64,000 nucleotides of DNA from Halotalea alkalilenta (GTDB lineage: Bacteria; Pseudomonadota; Gammaproteobacteria; Pseudomonadales; Halomonadaceae): contig NZ_CP015243.1 in NCBI RefSeq assembly GCF_001648175.1, forward strand, positions 310,001-374,000. Direction: 5' to 3'. Position 1 is the first letter of the stretch. Each line of letters opens with the position of its first letter. Below the pieces are notes generated by a model. It ran no database searches and had not been told where the DNA came from. It saw only the letters and a program-made list of their open reading frames with translations. A program made the position numbers and the translations under genes. Shown here piece by piece: positions 8,382-16,592 of this stretch.

Positions 8382-8851
8382 AATGATCGACTCTCGTCAT
8401 GTCGGCTGCCGCGAATGGAGAAGAGCGTACTGGTCCATACAATGGATAATGCACATTTCGACACCACCGCACCGGCGGCCCAGCCGCTCCTGGAGGCTCC
8501 GTTCAACCCCCATTCATCGCAAAAAAAGCGGGGTTCGGCGCATTTTCATGCCTCCCAACCTCATCGAGGACGGCCCGCCGGTTCGAAATGAATCTGAAAG
8601 TCCTGGTCAACCAAGAATATCTTTTACCGCCAATATTTTGAGCACGGTGATGTCCCAGTCACCGGGCATCGGGGGACTTTCCCGATCAACGCTTTGCATT
8701 AATCGGGATCGGCCATCGTTAATATTTATAGGCTTGTCAGGATGTCTGATGACTACAAAATCCGTCAATCCAACCCAGGACGAATAAGGGCATCTCTTTA
8801 GTTTATTCTTCTTAAGTCATATCGCATGACGTGCCCACCCAGCCGCCGCGC
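8382..8851. other. 470-bp intergenic region upstream of the TRAP operon
   Basis: No credible coding frame is present on either strand; short frames here lack ribosome sites and coding character. The part nearest dctQ must hold its promoter and includes an inverted repeat at 8434-8446. A weak 6-bp hairpin (8668-8686) and an AT-rich patch near 8690-8820 are the only other structures seen. The stretch also contains the 3' flank of nrdJb, without an obvious intrinsic terminator. Confidence 0.5.
8434..8446. promoter_or_regulatory. Candidate regulator half-site pair upstream of dctQ
   Basis: TCCAT-ACA-ATGGA is a perfect inverted repeat (5-bp arms, 3-bp spacer), 53 bases upstream of the dctQ start. 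The arm length and 3-bp spacer resemble operators of FadR-subgroup GntR proteins. One such regulator is encoded at 4770, so it is the natural candidate. This is inference only. Confidence 0.35.
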
Positions 8852-9601
8852 TCAACCGCACTTGGAATAGCCGCAGTTGAGGCAGGTGTCGCAGCCGTCG
8901 AGGCTGACCACCGCCATCGTCGAGCACTGCGGGCAGAGTGTCGCCCCGCGGGGAAATCCACTCACGGCGTCGTTGCCCGCACCGCTATTGGCTTCGAACT
9001 CGACGCGCTTGTCGTCGAGCCAGGCGCGGACCTCGGCTGAGGGCTGGTCGACCTCGAGCAGGCCGAGAGACTGTAGGTGGCGCTCGATCACCAGGCCGAT
9101 CTCGGCCACGAGCGAAGGCACGTAGAGCCCACCGGGCTTGAGATAGCCGCCGCGCGGATCGAACACCGCGCGCAGCTCCTCGGCGAGAAAGGTGATATCG
9201 CCGCCCTTGCGGAACACCGCCGAGATGATCCGGGTCAGCGCCACGATCCACTGGAAGTGGTCCATGCTCTTCGAGTTGATGAACACCTCGAACGGGCGCC
9301 GCTCCTCGTGCTCGGTGCCGGGGTTGAGCACCAGATCGTTGATGGTGACGTAGAGCGCGTGCTCGTAGAGCGGTGACTTGATCTTGTAGGTCTCGCCAGA
9401 GAGCCGCTCGGGACGCGCCAGGCGCTCGTGCATCTCGGTACGCGGCGAGGCCGGTGCGGCGGCCGCTTGCGCGGTGGGCTCGTCGTCGCGCTGGTCTTCG
9501 ACTACGGAGACCTTGACGATACGCCGGTCGATCCTCTGCACGCCATCGGTGGCGCTTTGCGGCTCGCCCCGTTGCGACATGTCTTTCTCAGTAGCGTCCA
9601 T
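8852..9601 (-). CDS. nrdJb: B12-dependent ribonucleotide reductase, small C-terminal component
   Basis: The 249-residue protein corresponds to the C-terminal part of class II ribonucleotide reductases. It has a TSCPD-type domain (about 70-175, with FEVFINSKSMDHFQWIVALTRI) and a terminal cysteine cluster at C223, C226, C237, C240, C243 and C248 that should bind zinc and/or re-reduce the active site. In pseudomonads and relatives this region is encoded separately from NrdJa, as here. The ATG at 9601 has a strong AAGGAGG 6 bases upstream and overlaps nrdJa by 14 bases; a later ATG at 9580 is less likely. The first 60 residues are polar and low in complexity, probably a linker. Confidence 0.92.
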   Translation of the reverse strand: MDATEKDMSQRGEPQSATDGVQRIDRRIVKVSVVEDQRDDEPTAQAAAAPASPRTEMHERLARPERLSGETYKIKSPLYEHALYVTINDLVLNPGTEHEERRPFEVFINSKSMDHFQWIVALTRIISAVFRKGGDITFLAEELRAVFDPRGGYLKPGGLYVPSLVAEIGLVIERHLQSLGLLEVDQPSAEVRAWLDDKRVEFEANSGAGNDAVSGFPRGATLCPQCSTMAVVSLDGCDTCLNCGYSKCG

Positions 9602-11711
9602 AATAGCCCTCCTTGATGGCGTCATAGAGGTTGGCGGCGGTGTGGGTCTCGCCGTCGTACTCGACCAGCGCGTCGCCGGGCAGCTCGACCGCCTCGCCGT
9701 CGTCGAGTTCGAAGCGGTAGCGGGTGCGGGCGAGATCCTGGCTGCGTACCAGCACGCCCTGGAACGCCGCCGGGTTGAAACGAAAAGTGGTGCAGCCCTT
9801 GAGCCCGCGCCGCCAGGCTTCGAGATAGACATCCTTGAACGCCTCGAACGGGCAGTCGGTCGGCACGTTGACGGTCTTCGAGATCGAGGAGTCGATCCAG
9901 CGCTGCGCCGCCGCCTGGATCGCCACATGGTCCAGCGGCGTGATCTGGCTGCTGTCGACGAAGTAGTCCGGCAGGCCGCGCTCGACGCTCGCCTCATTAT
10001 CGACCAGCGCGCGATAGGCGAGCAGCTCATAGCTGACCACCTCGACCCGCTCCTTGGTCTTGCGCCCCGGGCGGATCAGGTTGCGTGAATAGCTGTGGGC
10101 GAAGCTCGGCTCGATACCGTTGCTGGCGTTGTTGCCGAGCGAGAGTGAGATCGTCCCGGTCGGCGCGATCGAGCTGTGATGGGTGAAGCGCGCGCCCTTT
10201 TCGGCCAGCGCCGCGACCAGTTCGGGGGCCTCCAGCGCGATCCGCTGCATGTAGCGCGAGTAACGCGCATGCAGCACACGTCCCGGCACCAGGTCGCCGA
10301 CCGAGTAACCGTCGTCGATCATCTCCGGGCGCAGCCTGAGCATCTCGGCCGAGACCTCGAATTGCTCCTCGAGCAGCGGTGCCGGTCCTTTCTCCTCGGC
10401 AAGCGTAAGCGCCTCTTCCCAGCCGACCAGGGCGAGCTCGCGTGCCGCCCGCTCAGTGAACTCCACCGCCGCCTCGGAGTCGTAGCGGATCCCGAGCAGC
10501 GCCAGGCACGAACCCAGGCCGAGAAAACCCATGCCATGGCGGCGCTTGCGCAGGATCTCCTCGCGCTGCTCGGCCAGAGGCAGACCGTTGAGCTCGACCA
10601 CGTTGTCGAGCATCCGGGTGAATACCCGCACCACCTCGCGATAGCGCTGCCAGTCGAATCGCGCCCCCGCGCTGAACGGCGCCTCGACGAAGCGGGTCAG
10701 GTCGACCGAGCCGAGCAGGCAGGCCCCGAACGGTGGCAGCGGCTGTTCGCCGCAAGGATTGGTCGCGCGAATCTTCTCGCACCACCAGTTGTTGTTGAAC
10801 TGGTTGACCCGATCGATCAGCACGAAGCCGGGCTCGGCGTAGTCATAGGTCGAGCGCATCAGCTCGTCCCACAGCGCACGGGCGGGTACCTGGGCGTAGA
10901 CCCGGCAGGCGACTAGGCCATCGTCGCGCTCGAGATAGTCGCCGCCTTCCGGCCAGGGCCGCCAGATCACCCACTCGGGGTCGTCGAGATCGAAGCTCTC
11001 GCACTCGTGGCGGTGCAGTGGAAACGAGAGCGGCCAGTCGCCATCGGCCTCGACCGCCTGGAGGAATTCATCCGAAATCAAAAGGCTCAGGTTGAACTGG
11101 CGCAGCCGGCTGTCCTCGCGCTTGGCCTGGATGAACTCGCGTACGTCGGGATGGCTGATGTCGAAGGTGCCCATCTGCGCACCGCGCCTGCCGCCGGCGG
11201 AGCTGATCGTCAGGCACATCCGATCGAACACGTCCATGAACGGCAGCGGCCCCGAGGTCTGAGCGCCGGCGCCGGAAACGAAGGCGCCGCGCGGACGCAG
11301 GGTGGAGAACTCGTAGCCGATGCCACAGCCGGCCTTGAGCGTCAGCCCCGCCTCGCGCAGCCGATCGAGAATCGCTTCCATCGAATCATTGATGGTGCCG
11401 GAAACCGTGCAGTTGATCGTCGAGGTAGCGGGCTTGTAGTGCTCGGCACCCGCGTTGGCGAGGATCCTCCCGGCCGGCACCGCGCCCTGGGCGAGCGCCC
11501 ACTCAAAACGCTCGCCCCAGTGGCTGCGCAGCGCATCGGTCTCCTCCACCGCGGCCAGGGCGGCGGCGACTCGCGCATAAGTGCCATCGACATCGCGATC
11601 GACGGGAGTACCGTCACGGCGTTTGAGTCGGTACTTGCTGTCCCAGATGTCGAGCGATGCAGGCTGCAGGGCCAGCGGCTGCTCGCTTCGGGTCGAGCGT
11701 GTTGCGTCCAT
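9588..11711 (-). CDS. nrdJa: B12-dependent (class II) ribonucleotide reductase, catalytic component
   Basis: The 707-residue protein reduces ribonucleotides using adenosylcobalamin, with or without oxygen. Active-site features are visible: C101 in STINCTVSG, one of the redox pair; NPCGE at 318-322 with the radical Cys320; C331 in PFGACLLGS; and a GCGIGYEFSTLRPRGA substrate-binding stretch at 128-143. The start at 11711 follows a GGGAG site; a longer frame to 11789 would run over the regulatory boxes. It is co-transcribed with nrdJb. Two NrdR boxes lie 60-107 bases upstream, so dNTP-dependent repression by NrdR is predicted. I saw no cobalamin riboswitch in the leader. Confidence 0.94.
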   Translation of the reverse strand: MDATRSTRSEQPLALQPASLDIWDSKYRLKRRDGTPVDRDVDGTYARVAAALAAVEETDALRSHWGERFEWALAQGAVPAGRILANAGAEHYKPATSTINCTVSGTINDSMEAILDRLREAGLTLKAGCGIGYEFSTLRPRGAFVSGAGAQTSGPLPFMDVFDRMCLTISSAGGRRGAQMGTFDISHPDVREFIQAKREDSRLRQFNLSLLISDEFLQAVEADGDWPLSFPLHRHECESFDLDDPEWVIWRPWPEGGDYLERDDGLVACRVYAQVPARALWDELMRSTYDYAEPGFVLIDRVNQFNNNWWCEKIRATNPCGEQPLPPFGACLLGSVDLTRFVEAPFSAGARFDWQRYREVVRVFTRMLDNVVELNGLPLAEQREEILRKRRHGMGFLGLGSCLALLGIRYDSEAAVEFTERAARELALVGWEEALTLAEEKGPAPLLEEQFEVSAEMLRLRPEMIDDGYSVGDLVPGRVLHARYSRYMQRIALEAPELVAALAEKGARFTHHSSIAPTGTISLSLGNNASNGIEPSFAHSYSRNLIRPGRKTKERVEVVSYELLAYRALVDNEASVERGLPDYFVDSSQITPLDHVAIQAAAQRWIDSSISKTVNVPTDCPFEAFKDVYLEAWRRGLKGCTTFRFNPAAFQGVLVRSQDLARTRYRFELDDGEAVELPGDALVEYDGETHTAANLYDAIKEGYYGRY

Positions 11712-11770
11712 CTTTCTCTCCCGGGGAGGATGATCTTCACTGTAGTCGTGATGACAGGATCCGAGGATAT

Positions 11771-11818
11771 ACACATCATATTGGATCAACCTGCCACATC
11801 GGGCACAATATATTGTAA
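11771..11818 (-). promoter_or_regulatory. Pair of NrdR boxes upstream of nrdJa
   Basis: Box 2 at 11803-11818 (core CAATATATTG) matches the NrdR consensus acaCwAtATaTwGtgt closely. Box 1 at 11771-11786 (ACACATCATATTGGAT) is a weaker match. They start 32 bp apart with a 16-bp gap, which is the spacing known for functional NrdR box pairs. The boxes probably overlap the nrdJ promoter. Confidence 0.8.
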
Positions 11819-11961
11819 TTTAACCTAGGTTAACAAGTATCCATTTGGTGCTTTTCTCGATCGCCGCACACTAGACCTTGGTGGAGTCCCGGGGCTTACG
11901 GAATATCGCCGTGTTAGATTAGTATGACTTTTAAACCTCTCTCATCGTCGCGAGATTCGTC

Positions 11962-12600
11962 ATGGACCTAAGCGCCTTCGACACCGCCCTCGTCCAGTGC
12001 CCGCTGGTCGCGATCCTGCGCGGTATCACCCCGGCCGAGATCGACCCGGCCCTCGATGCACTGGTCGAGGCGGGCTTCAAGCTGATCGAAGTGCCGCTCA
12101 ACTCTCCCGATCCATTCATCTCGATCGAGCGCTTGGCCGCGCGGGCCCCGGCCGACGTCGCCGTCGGCGCCGGTACCGTGCTCGACTCAGCCGATGTCCA
12201 CCGCCTGGCGGACATCGGCGCGTCGCTGCTGGTCACCCCCAATGTCGATCTCGAGGTGCTTAAGGCCTCGCGCGAACGTGGCCTTGGTTCGCTGATCGGC
12301 TGCCTCACCCCGAGCGAGGCATTCACCGCGCTCAAGGCCGGCGCGCGCGCGGTGAAGCTGTTTCCCGCCGCACGCTTCGGCACCGGCTACCTCAAGGACA
12401 TCAAATCGGTGCTGCCCAAGCAGGCCCGAGTGATGGCGGTGGGCGGGGTCAGGCTCGACAACATGGCCGAGTGGCATGCGGCCGGCATCCAAGGCTTTGG
12501 ATTCGGCAGCAACCTCTACACCCCGGGCACCGATGCCGCGACCCTGGGCCAGCGCGCGCGTGCGCTGGTCGCGCAGTGGCAGCGGCTCGAGCGCGCCTGA
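11962..12600 (+). CDS. dgoA: 2-dehydro-3-deoxy-6-phosphogalactonate aldolase
   Basis: The 212-residue protein is a class I KDPG/KDPGal aldolase. The Schiff-base lysine is K132 in AVKLFPAARFG and the catalytic glutamate is E43 in LIEVPLN. It splits 2-keto-3-deoxy-6-phosphogalactonate into pyruvate and glyceraldehyde-3-phosphate. Its position at the head of dgoD-dgoK-gal makes the galactonate specificity (DgoA rather than Eda) likely. The operon probably starts in the 250-bp gap shared with divergent nrdJa. No dedicated regulator is next to it. Confidence 0.93.
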   Translation: MDLSAFDTALVQCPLVAILRGITPAEIDPALDALVEAGFKLIEVPLNSPDPFISIERLAARAPADVAVGAGTVLDSADVHRLADIGASLLVTPNVDLEVLKASRERGLGSLIGCLTPSEAFTALKAGARAVKLFPAARFGTGYLKDIKSVLPKQARVMAVGGVRLDNMAEWHAAGIQGFGFGSNLYTPGTDAATLGQRARALVAQWQRLERA

Positions 12601-12669
12601 GCATCCATCGTCCGCCTCACTATGATCAATTCGACCGGCGCCGAGCGCCGTTAGTTTGGAGCCGCATTC

Positions 12670-13818
12670 GTGAAGATAACCAAGCTCAAGACCTGGCAAG
12701 TACCGCCGCGCTGGCTGTTCCTCAAGATCGAAACCGATGAAGGTGTCTACGGTTGGGGCGAGCCGGTGGTCGAGGGCCGTGCGGCAACCGTCGAGGCCGC
12801 CGTCCACGAGCTCGCCGACTATCTCATTGGTCAGGACCCGAGCCGTATCGAGCACCTGTGGAACACCATGTACCGCGCCGGCTTCTATCGCGGCGGACCG
12901 ATACTGATGAGTGCGATCGCCGGGATCGATCAGGCGCTTTGGGACATCAAGGGCCGTGCGCTCGGCGTGCCGGTGTACCAGCTGCTCGGCGGCGCGGTGC
13001 GCGACAAGATGCGGATGTACGCCTGGACCGGCGGCGACCGTCCCGAGGACGTGGGGCGCGGCGCGGCCAAGCTGGTCGAGGCGGGATTCACCGCGTTCAA
13101 GATGAACGGCACCCCAGAGATGCAGATCGTCGACAGCCACGCCAAGATCGACCTGACCATAGCGCGGGTCGCCGAAGCCCGGGAGGCGGTCGGTCCCGAC
13201 GTCGGCATCGGCATCGACTTCCACGGCCGGGTGCACCGGCCAATGGCCAAGGCGCTGCTGCGCGAGCTGGAGCCGTTCCATCCGATGTTCGTCGAGGAGC
13301 CCGTGCTGCCCGAGCACCTGCCATGCCTGAAGCAGATCGCCACCGGCCTCGGCTACCCGATCGCCACCGGCGAGCGGCTGCACACGCGCTATCAGTTCCG
13401 CGACCTGCTGGCCGACGGCATGGTCGACATCGTCCAGCCCGATCTCTCCCACTGCGGTGGGATCTCCGAGGGGCTGAAGATCGCGACCCTCGCCTCCTGC
13501 TACGATGTGGCGCTCGCCCCTCACTGCCCGCTAGGCCCGCTGACGCTGGCCGCCTCGCTGCACCTGGACGCGGTGGCGCACAACGCCTTCATCCAGGAGC
13601 AGAGCATGGGTATCCACTACAATCAGGGCAACGACGTGCTCGACTATCTGGTCGACAAATCGGCGCTGGTGATCGAAGACGGCTTCTGCAAGATCCCCAC
13701 TGGTCCGGGGCTCGGGGTCGAGATCGACGAAGCCTTCGTCGAGGAGCGCGCCAAGGTCGGCCATCGCTGGCGCAACCCGGTGTGGACCCATGAAGACGGC
13801 AGCATCGCCGAATGGTGA
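12670..13818 (+). CDS. dgoD: D-galactonate dehydratase
   Basis: The 382-residue enolase-superfamily enzyme dehydrates D-galactonate to 2-keto-3-deoxygalactonate. All catalytic residues known for E. coli DgoD appear at the same numbers: D183, E209 and E235 as magnesium ligands, with H185 and H285. The conserved N-terminal substrate lid is present (RAGFYRGGP, 69-77). It uses a GTG start with TTGGAG about 9 bases upstream. The spacing of 69 bases from dgoA and the tight link to dgoK support one operon. Confidence 0.96.
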   Translation: MKITKLKTWQVPPRWLFLKIETDEGVYGWGEPVVEGRAATVEAAVHELADYLIGQDPSRIEHLWNTMYRAGFYRGGPILMSAIAGIDQALWDIKGRALGVPVYQLLGGAVRDKMRMYAWTGGDRPEDVGRGAAKLVEAGFTAFKMNGTPEMQIVDSHAKIDLTIARVAEAREAVGPDVGIGIDFHGRVHRPMAKALLRELEPFHPMFVEEPVLPEHLPCLKQIATGLGYPIATGERLHTRYQFRDLLADGMVDIVQPDLSHCGGISEGLKIATLASCYDVALAPHCPLGPLTLAASLHLDAVAHNAFIQEQSMGIHYNQGNDVLDYLVDKSALVIEDGFCKIPTGPGLGVEIDEAFVEERAKVGHRWRNPVWTHEDGSIAEW

Positions 13819-13828
13819 GGAGCATCCG

Positions 13829-14752
13829 ATGAGCGGTCATTTGATCGTAGTGGACTGGGGCACGAGCAACTTCCGCGCCTTCCTGGTCGACTCGGAAACC
13901 GGCACCCTGCTCGATGAGCGCACCGCCGCGACCGGCATCCGTGCGCTCTCCACCGAGGAGTTTCCGCACTACTGCGCGCGCGCGCTGCAAGGCTGGCGCG
14001 AAGGCCACGGACGGACACCGGTGTATCTCGCCGGCATGGTCGGCTCCAAGCGCGGCTGGGCCGAGAGCCCACAGCCGAGCCTACCTCTCGATCTCGCCGC
14101 GCTGGCAAGCCAAGTGATCCCCGCACCGGGCCTCGACGACGGCTGGCTCCTGCCCGGGGTGAAGATCGTCGACCCCGACGGCAGCGGCCTGGTCGACGTG
14201 ATGCGTGGCGAGGAGATCCAGATCTTCGGCGCGCTGGCGCTGGCCGCCACGCCGGACGGCGGCGACTGCTGCGCGCCGGGCAGCCACAGCAAGTGGGCGA
14301 GGGTCGAGGATGGCAAGCTGACGCGCTTTCTCACCGCGATGACCGGCGAGCTCTACCACGCGGTGCGCTTCCACACCCTGCCCGGAGAGCCCGCCCGCGA
14401 GGAGAGCGAATTCGATGAGCCGGCGTTCCGGCTCGGACTCGAGCGAGCCGGGGGCGACGGCGGCGTGCTGCATGCGCTGTTCGAGGCACGCTCGCGCCAT
14501 CTCTATGCGGGCCTCGGAGCCGAGCAGGTTGCGAGCTTCATCTCCGGTGCGCTGATCGGCGAGGAGGTGCGAGCGATGCACGACGCACTCCCCGAGGTCG
14601 AAAGACTCAACCTGATCGGCGCTCCAGCGCTGCTCGCCCCCTACGCCATCGCACTCGAGCACCACGGCATCCAGGCATCGAGCTGGAGCGCCCGTGACGC
14701 GACGCTGGCCGGCGTGCGCGCACTCGCGGCGCGCCACCAACGCATTTCCTAG
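13829..14752 (+). CDS. dgoK: 2-keto-3-deoxygalactonokinase
   Basis: The 307-residue protein opens with IVVDWGTSNFRAFLVD, the phosphate-1 motif of the ASKHA-fold DgoK family, and has GSHSKWARV near 150, also characteristic. It phosphorylates 2-keto-3-deoxygalactonate to the substrate of DgoA. The ATG at 13829 lies 10 bases after the dgoD stop with AGGAG between; an upstream in-frame ATG at 13790 is inside dgoD and is rejected. Confidence 0.94.
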   Translation: MSGHLIVVDWGTSNFRAFLVDSETGTLLDERTAATGIRALSTEEFPHYCARALQGWREGHGRTPVYLAGMVGSKRGWAESPQPSLPLDLAALASQVIPAPGLDDGWLLPGVKIVDPDGSGLVDVMRGEEIQIFGALALAATPDGGDCCAPGSHSKWARVEDGKLTRFLTAMTGELYHAVRFHTLPGEPAREESEFDEPAFRLGLERAGGDGGVLHALFEARSRHLYAGLGAEQVASFISGALIGEEVRAMHDALPEVERLNLIGAPALLAPYAIALEHHGIQASSWSARDATLAGVRALAARHQRIS

Positions 14753-14763
14753 GAGCCCTGCGC

Positions 14764-15720
14764 ATGCCCCCGATCAAGCTCGCCCTCGTCGGCCTTGGCA
14801 AGATCGCCCGCGACCAGCACCTGCCAGCGTTGGCAGCCAATCCCGACTATCAGCTCATCGCGCTGGTCAGCCGTAGCATCCACGAGCAGCAGGCGCTGAC
14901 CGTGGCATTCCCCGAGGCCAAGCTCTTCACCGATCTCGACCAACTGCTCGCCAGCGGACTCGAGATCGACGCGGTATCGCTCTGCGCCCCACCCCAGGTA
15001 CGCCACGCCCAGGCCGCCCGAGCGCTCGCCGCCGGCTGTGACGTGATGCTCGAAAAACCGCCGGGCAGCGGGATCAACGACGTCCAGGCGCTGATCCACC
15101 AGGCCGAGCGCCATGGCCGAGTGCTATTCGCCACCTGGCACTCACGCTACGCCCCCCAGGTCGAACCCGCGCGCGCCTGGCTCGAGAGCAAGCGCGTCAC
15201 CGCGCTCAAGGTCAGCTGGCGCGAAGACGTGCGCCACTGGCACTTCAACCAGGAGTGGGTCTGGCAGCCCGGCGGGCTCGGTGTCTTCGACCCCGGAATC
15301 AACGCGCTCTCGATCGTCACCCGGCTGCTCCCCGACGGCCTCTACCTGACCAAGGCCCGGCTCGACTTTCCCAGCAACCGCCAGACCCCGATCGCCGCCC
15401 GGCTCGAAGGAGCGCTAGCCGGCCGCGCCAGCGGCCCGGTCGAGATCGAACTCGACTGGCTCAAGACCGGCGAGCAGAGTTGGGACATCGAGATCGGCAC
15501 CGACCAGGGCCGCATCGAACTGACCCACGGCGGCAGCAGGATGCTGATCGACGGCGAGCAGATCGCCGTGGCTGGAGAGCAGGAGTATCCCGGCCTCTAC
15601 GCCCGCTTCAGTGAACTGGTCGCACGGCGCAAGAGCGACGTCGACCTCACCCCGCTCGCACTTGCCGCCGACGCCTTCCTGCTCGGCGAGCGCCGCGAGG
15701 TCGACGCATTCGAGTGGTGA
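14764..15720 (+). CDS. gal: D-galactose 1-dehydrogenase (Gfo/Idh/MocA family)
   Basis: The 318-residue protein has an N-terminal Rossmann fold (LALVGLGKIARDQHLPAL, 6-23) and the family EKPPG motif near 99-103, followed by a C-terminal Gfo/Idh dimerisation domain. It resembles Pseudomonas fluorescens galactose dehydrogenase, which oxidises D-galactose (and often L-arabinose) to the lactone with NAD(P)+. Only 11 bases separate it from dgoK, so it supplies the first step of the pathway encoded here. The lactonase that should follow is not in the cluster; spontaneous hydrolysis or a gene elsewhere may replace it. L-arabinose dehydrogenase is the close alternative. Confidence 0.88.
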   Translation: MPPIKLALVGLGKIARDQHLPALAANPDYQLIALVSRSIHEQQALTVAFPEAKLFTDLDQLLASGLEIDAVSLCAPPQVRHAQAARALAAGCDVMLEKPPGSGINDVQALIHQAERHGRVLFATWHSRYAPQVEPARAWLESKRVTALKVSWREDVRHWHFNQEWVWQPGGLGVFDPGINALSIVTRLLPDGLYLTKARLDFPSNRQTPIAARLEGALAGRASGPVEIELDWLKTGEQSWDIEIGTDQGRIELTHGGSRMLIDGEQIAVAGEQEYPGLYARFSELVARRKSDVDLTPLALAADAFLLGERREVDAFEW

Positions 15721-15755
15721 AAGCGAGCGAGCGAGCGACGAACCAGGCACCGGGT

Positions 15756-16481
15756 TCATGGAAATCGCCCGCGCAGCCATTCGCTGTCTTTCGAATCGAC
15801 ACCCAGCGGATCGCCCGTGAGCTCAGCGCATAGCTTTTCCAGGTAGCCGAGCATGAACTCGGCATTGTGCCGCGCCAGCCGCCGTCCAGCGCTGGTACGC
15901 ATGGTGCCGGGCAGGCGCAGCAGCTTGGTCTGGAAATGGTCGACCGCGTAGCGCGTATCGTCGAACGCCCTGTTTCGGGCCAGTGGGTCATCGGGGTCGA
16001 ACAGCGCGCGATCGAGCTGGCCACTGACGTGAAACACCCGGGCGATACCTATCGCGCCGAGCGCTTCGAGGCGGTCGGCGTCCTGGACGATACGCGCTTC
16101 CAAAGTACGCGGCTCGATCCCGGCGCTGAAGCTGTGCGCCTCGATCGCGTGCGCCACCGCAGGGAGGAGCTCAGGGGGGAAATCGGCGCAGCGGCTGGTG
16201 AGCAGCCCTATCGCCTCGCGGGCGGCGAGGCGCGATGAATGATGCCGCTGGGGGTGATCCTTCGGCAGGCTGACCAGATCATGGAAGTAGCAAGCTGCCG
16301 CCACCACCCTTGCGTCGGCACCGGACTCCTCCTCCATCAACCGCTGGGCGGTGCGCCACACCCGGCGGAAATGACCGAGGTCGTGGGCGCCGTCGAGGGT
16401 GGGAATCTCGCCCAGCAGGGCTTCGAAACGAGTGGGCCAGTCTGCGCTCGAGCGACTTGCTCCTCGGGGCTGATCGGTCAT
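15756..16481 (-). CDS. HD-domain phosphohydrolase (YedJ-like)
   Basis: The 241-residue protein has the HD superfamily metal motif: H near 33-36 (HDLGHFRRVWRTA), the HD pair in ACYFHDLVSLPKD near 65-75, and a later Asp in VQDADRLEALGAIGIARVF. The arrangement matches the YedJ/YpgQ group of cytoplasmic metal-dependent phosphohydrolases, some of which act on nucleotides. GGAG lies 6 bases before the ATG. It is convergent with gal and divergent from the UshA-like gene, whose product also acts on nucleotides; a shared role is possible but not shown. Confidence 0.85.
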   Translation of the reverse strand: MTDQPRGASRSSADWPTRFEALLGEIPTLDGAHDLGHFRRVWRTAQRLMEEESGADARVVAAACYFHDLVSLPKDHPQRHHSSRLAAREAIGLLTSRCADFPPELLPAVAHAIEAHSFSAGIEPRTLEARIVQDADRLEALGAIGIARVFHVSGQLDRALFDPDDPLARNRAFDDTRYAVDHFQTKLLRLPGTMRTSAGRRLARHNAEFMLGYLEKLCAELTGDPLGVDSKDSEWLRGRFP

Positions 16482-16592
16482 CTGTGCTCCAGGAAAGACA
16501 TGCTAGGGTGGCAACGCGCCAGTAGCGCGATGGCGCTATAGCGACGACCACTATCAACGATAACGACGATCAACGCTGGGAACGCTCCACAC

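Noticed and set aside
8668..8686. Hairpin in the TRAP/nrdJb gap
   Set aside because: A 6-bp stem with no T run can arise by chance in GC-rich DNA.
11712..11961. Cobalamin riboswitch before nrdJa
   Set aside because: A B12-dependent enzyme made this worth a look, but I found no B12-box sequence or long structured leader; the region is explained by NrdR boxes and promoters.
15722..15738. Short AGCG tetranucleotide repeat after gal
   Set aside because: Only four units, outside any gene; too short to argue for slippage-based phase variation.
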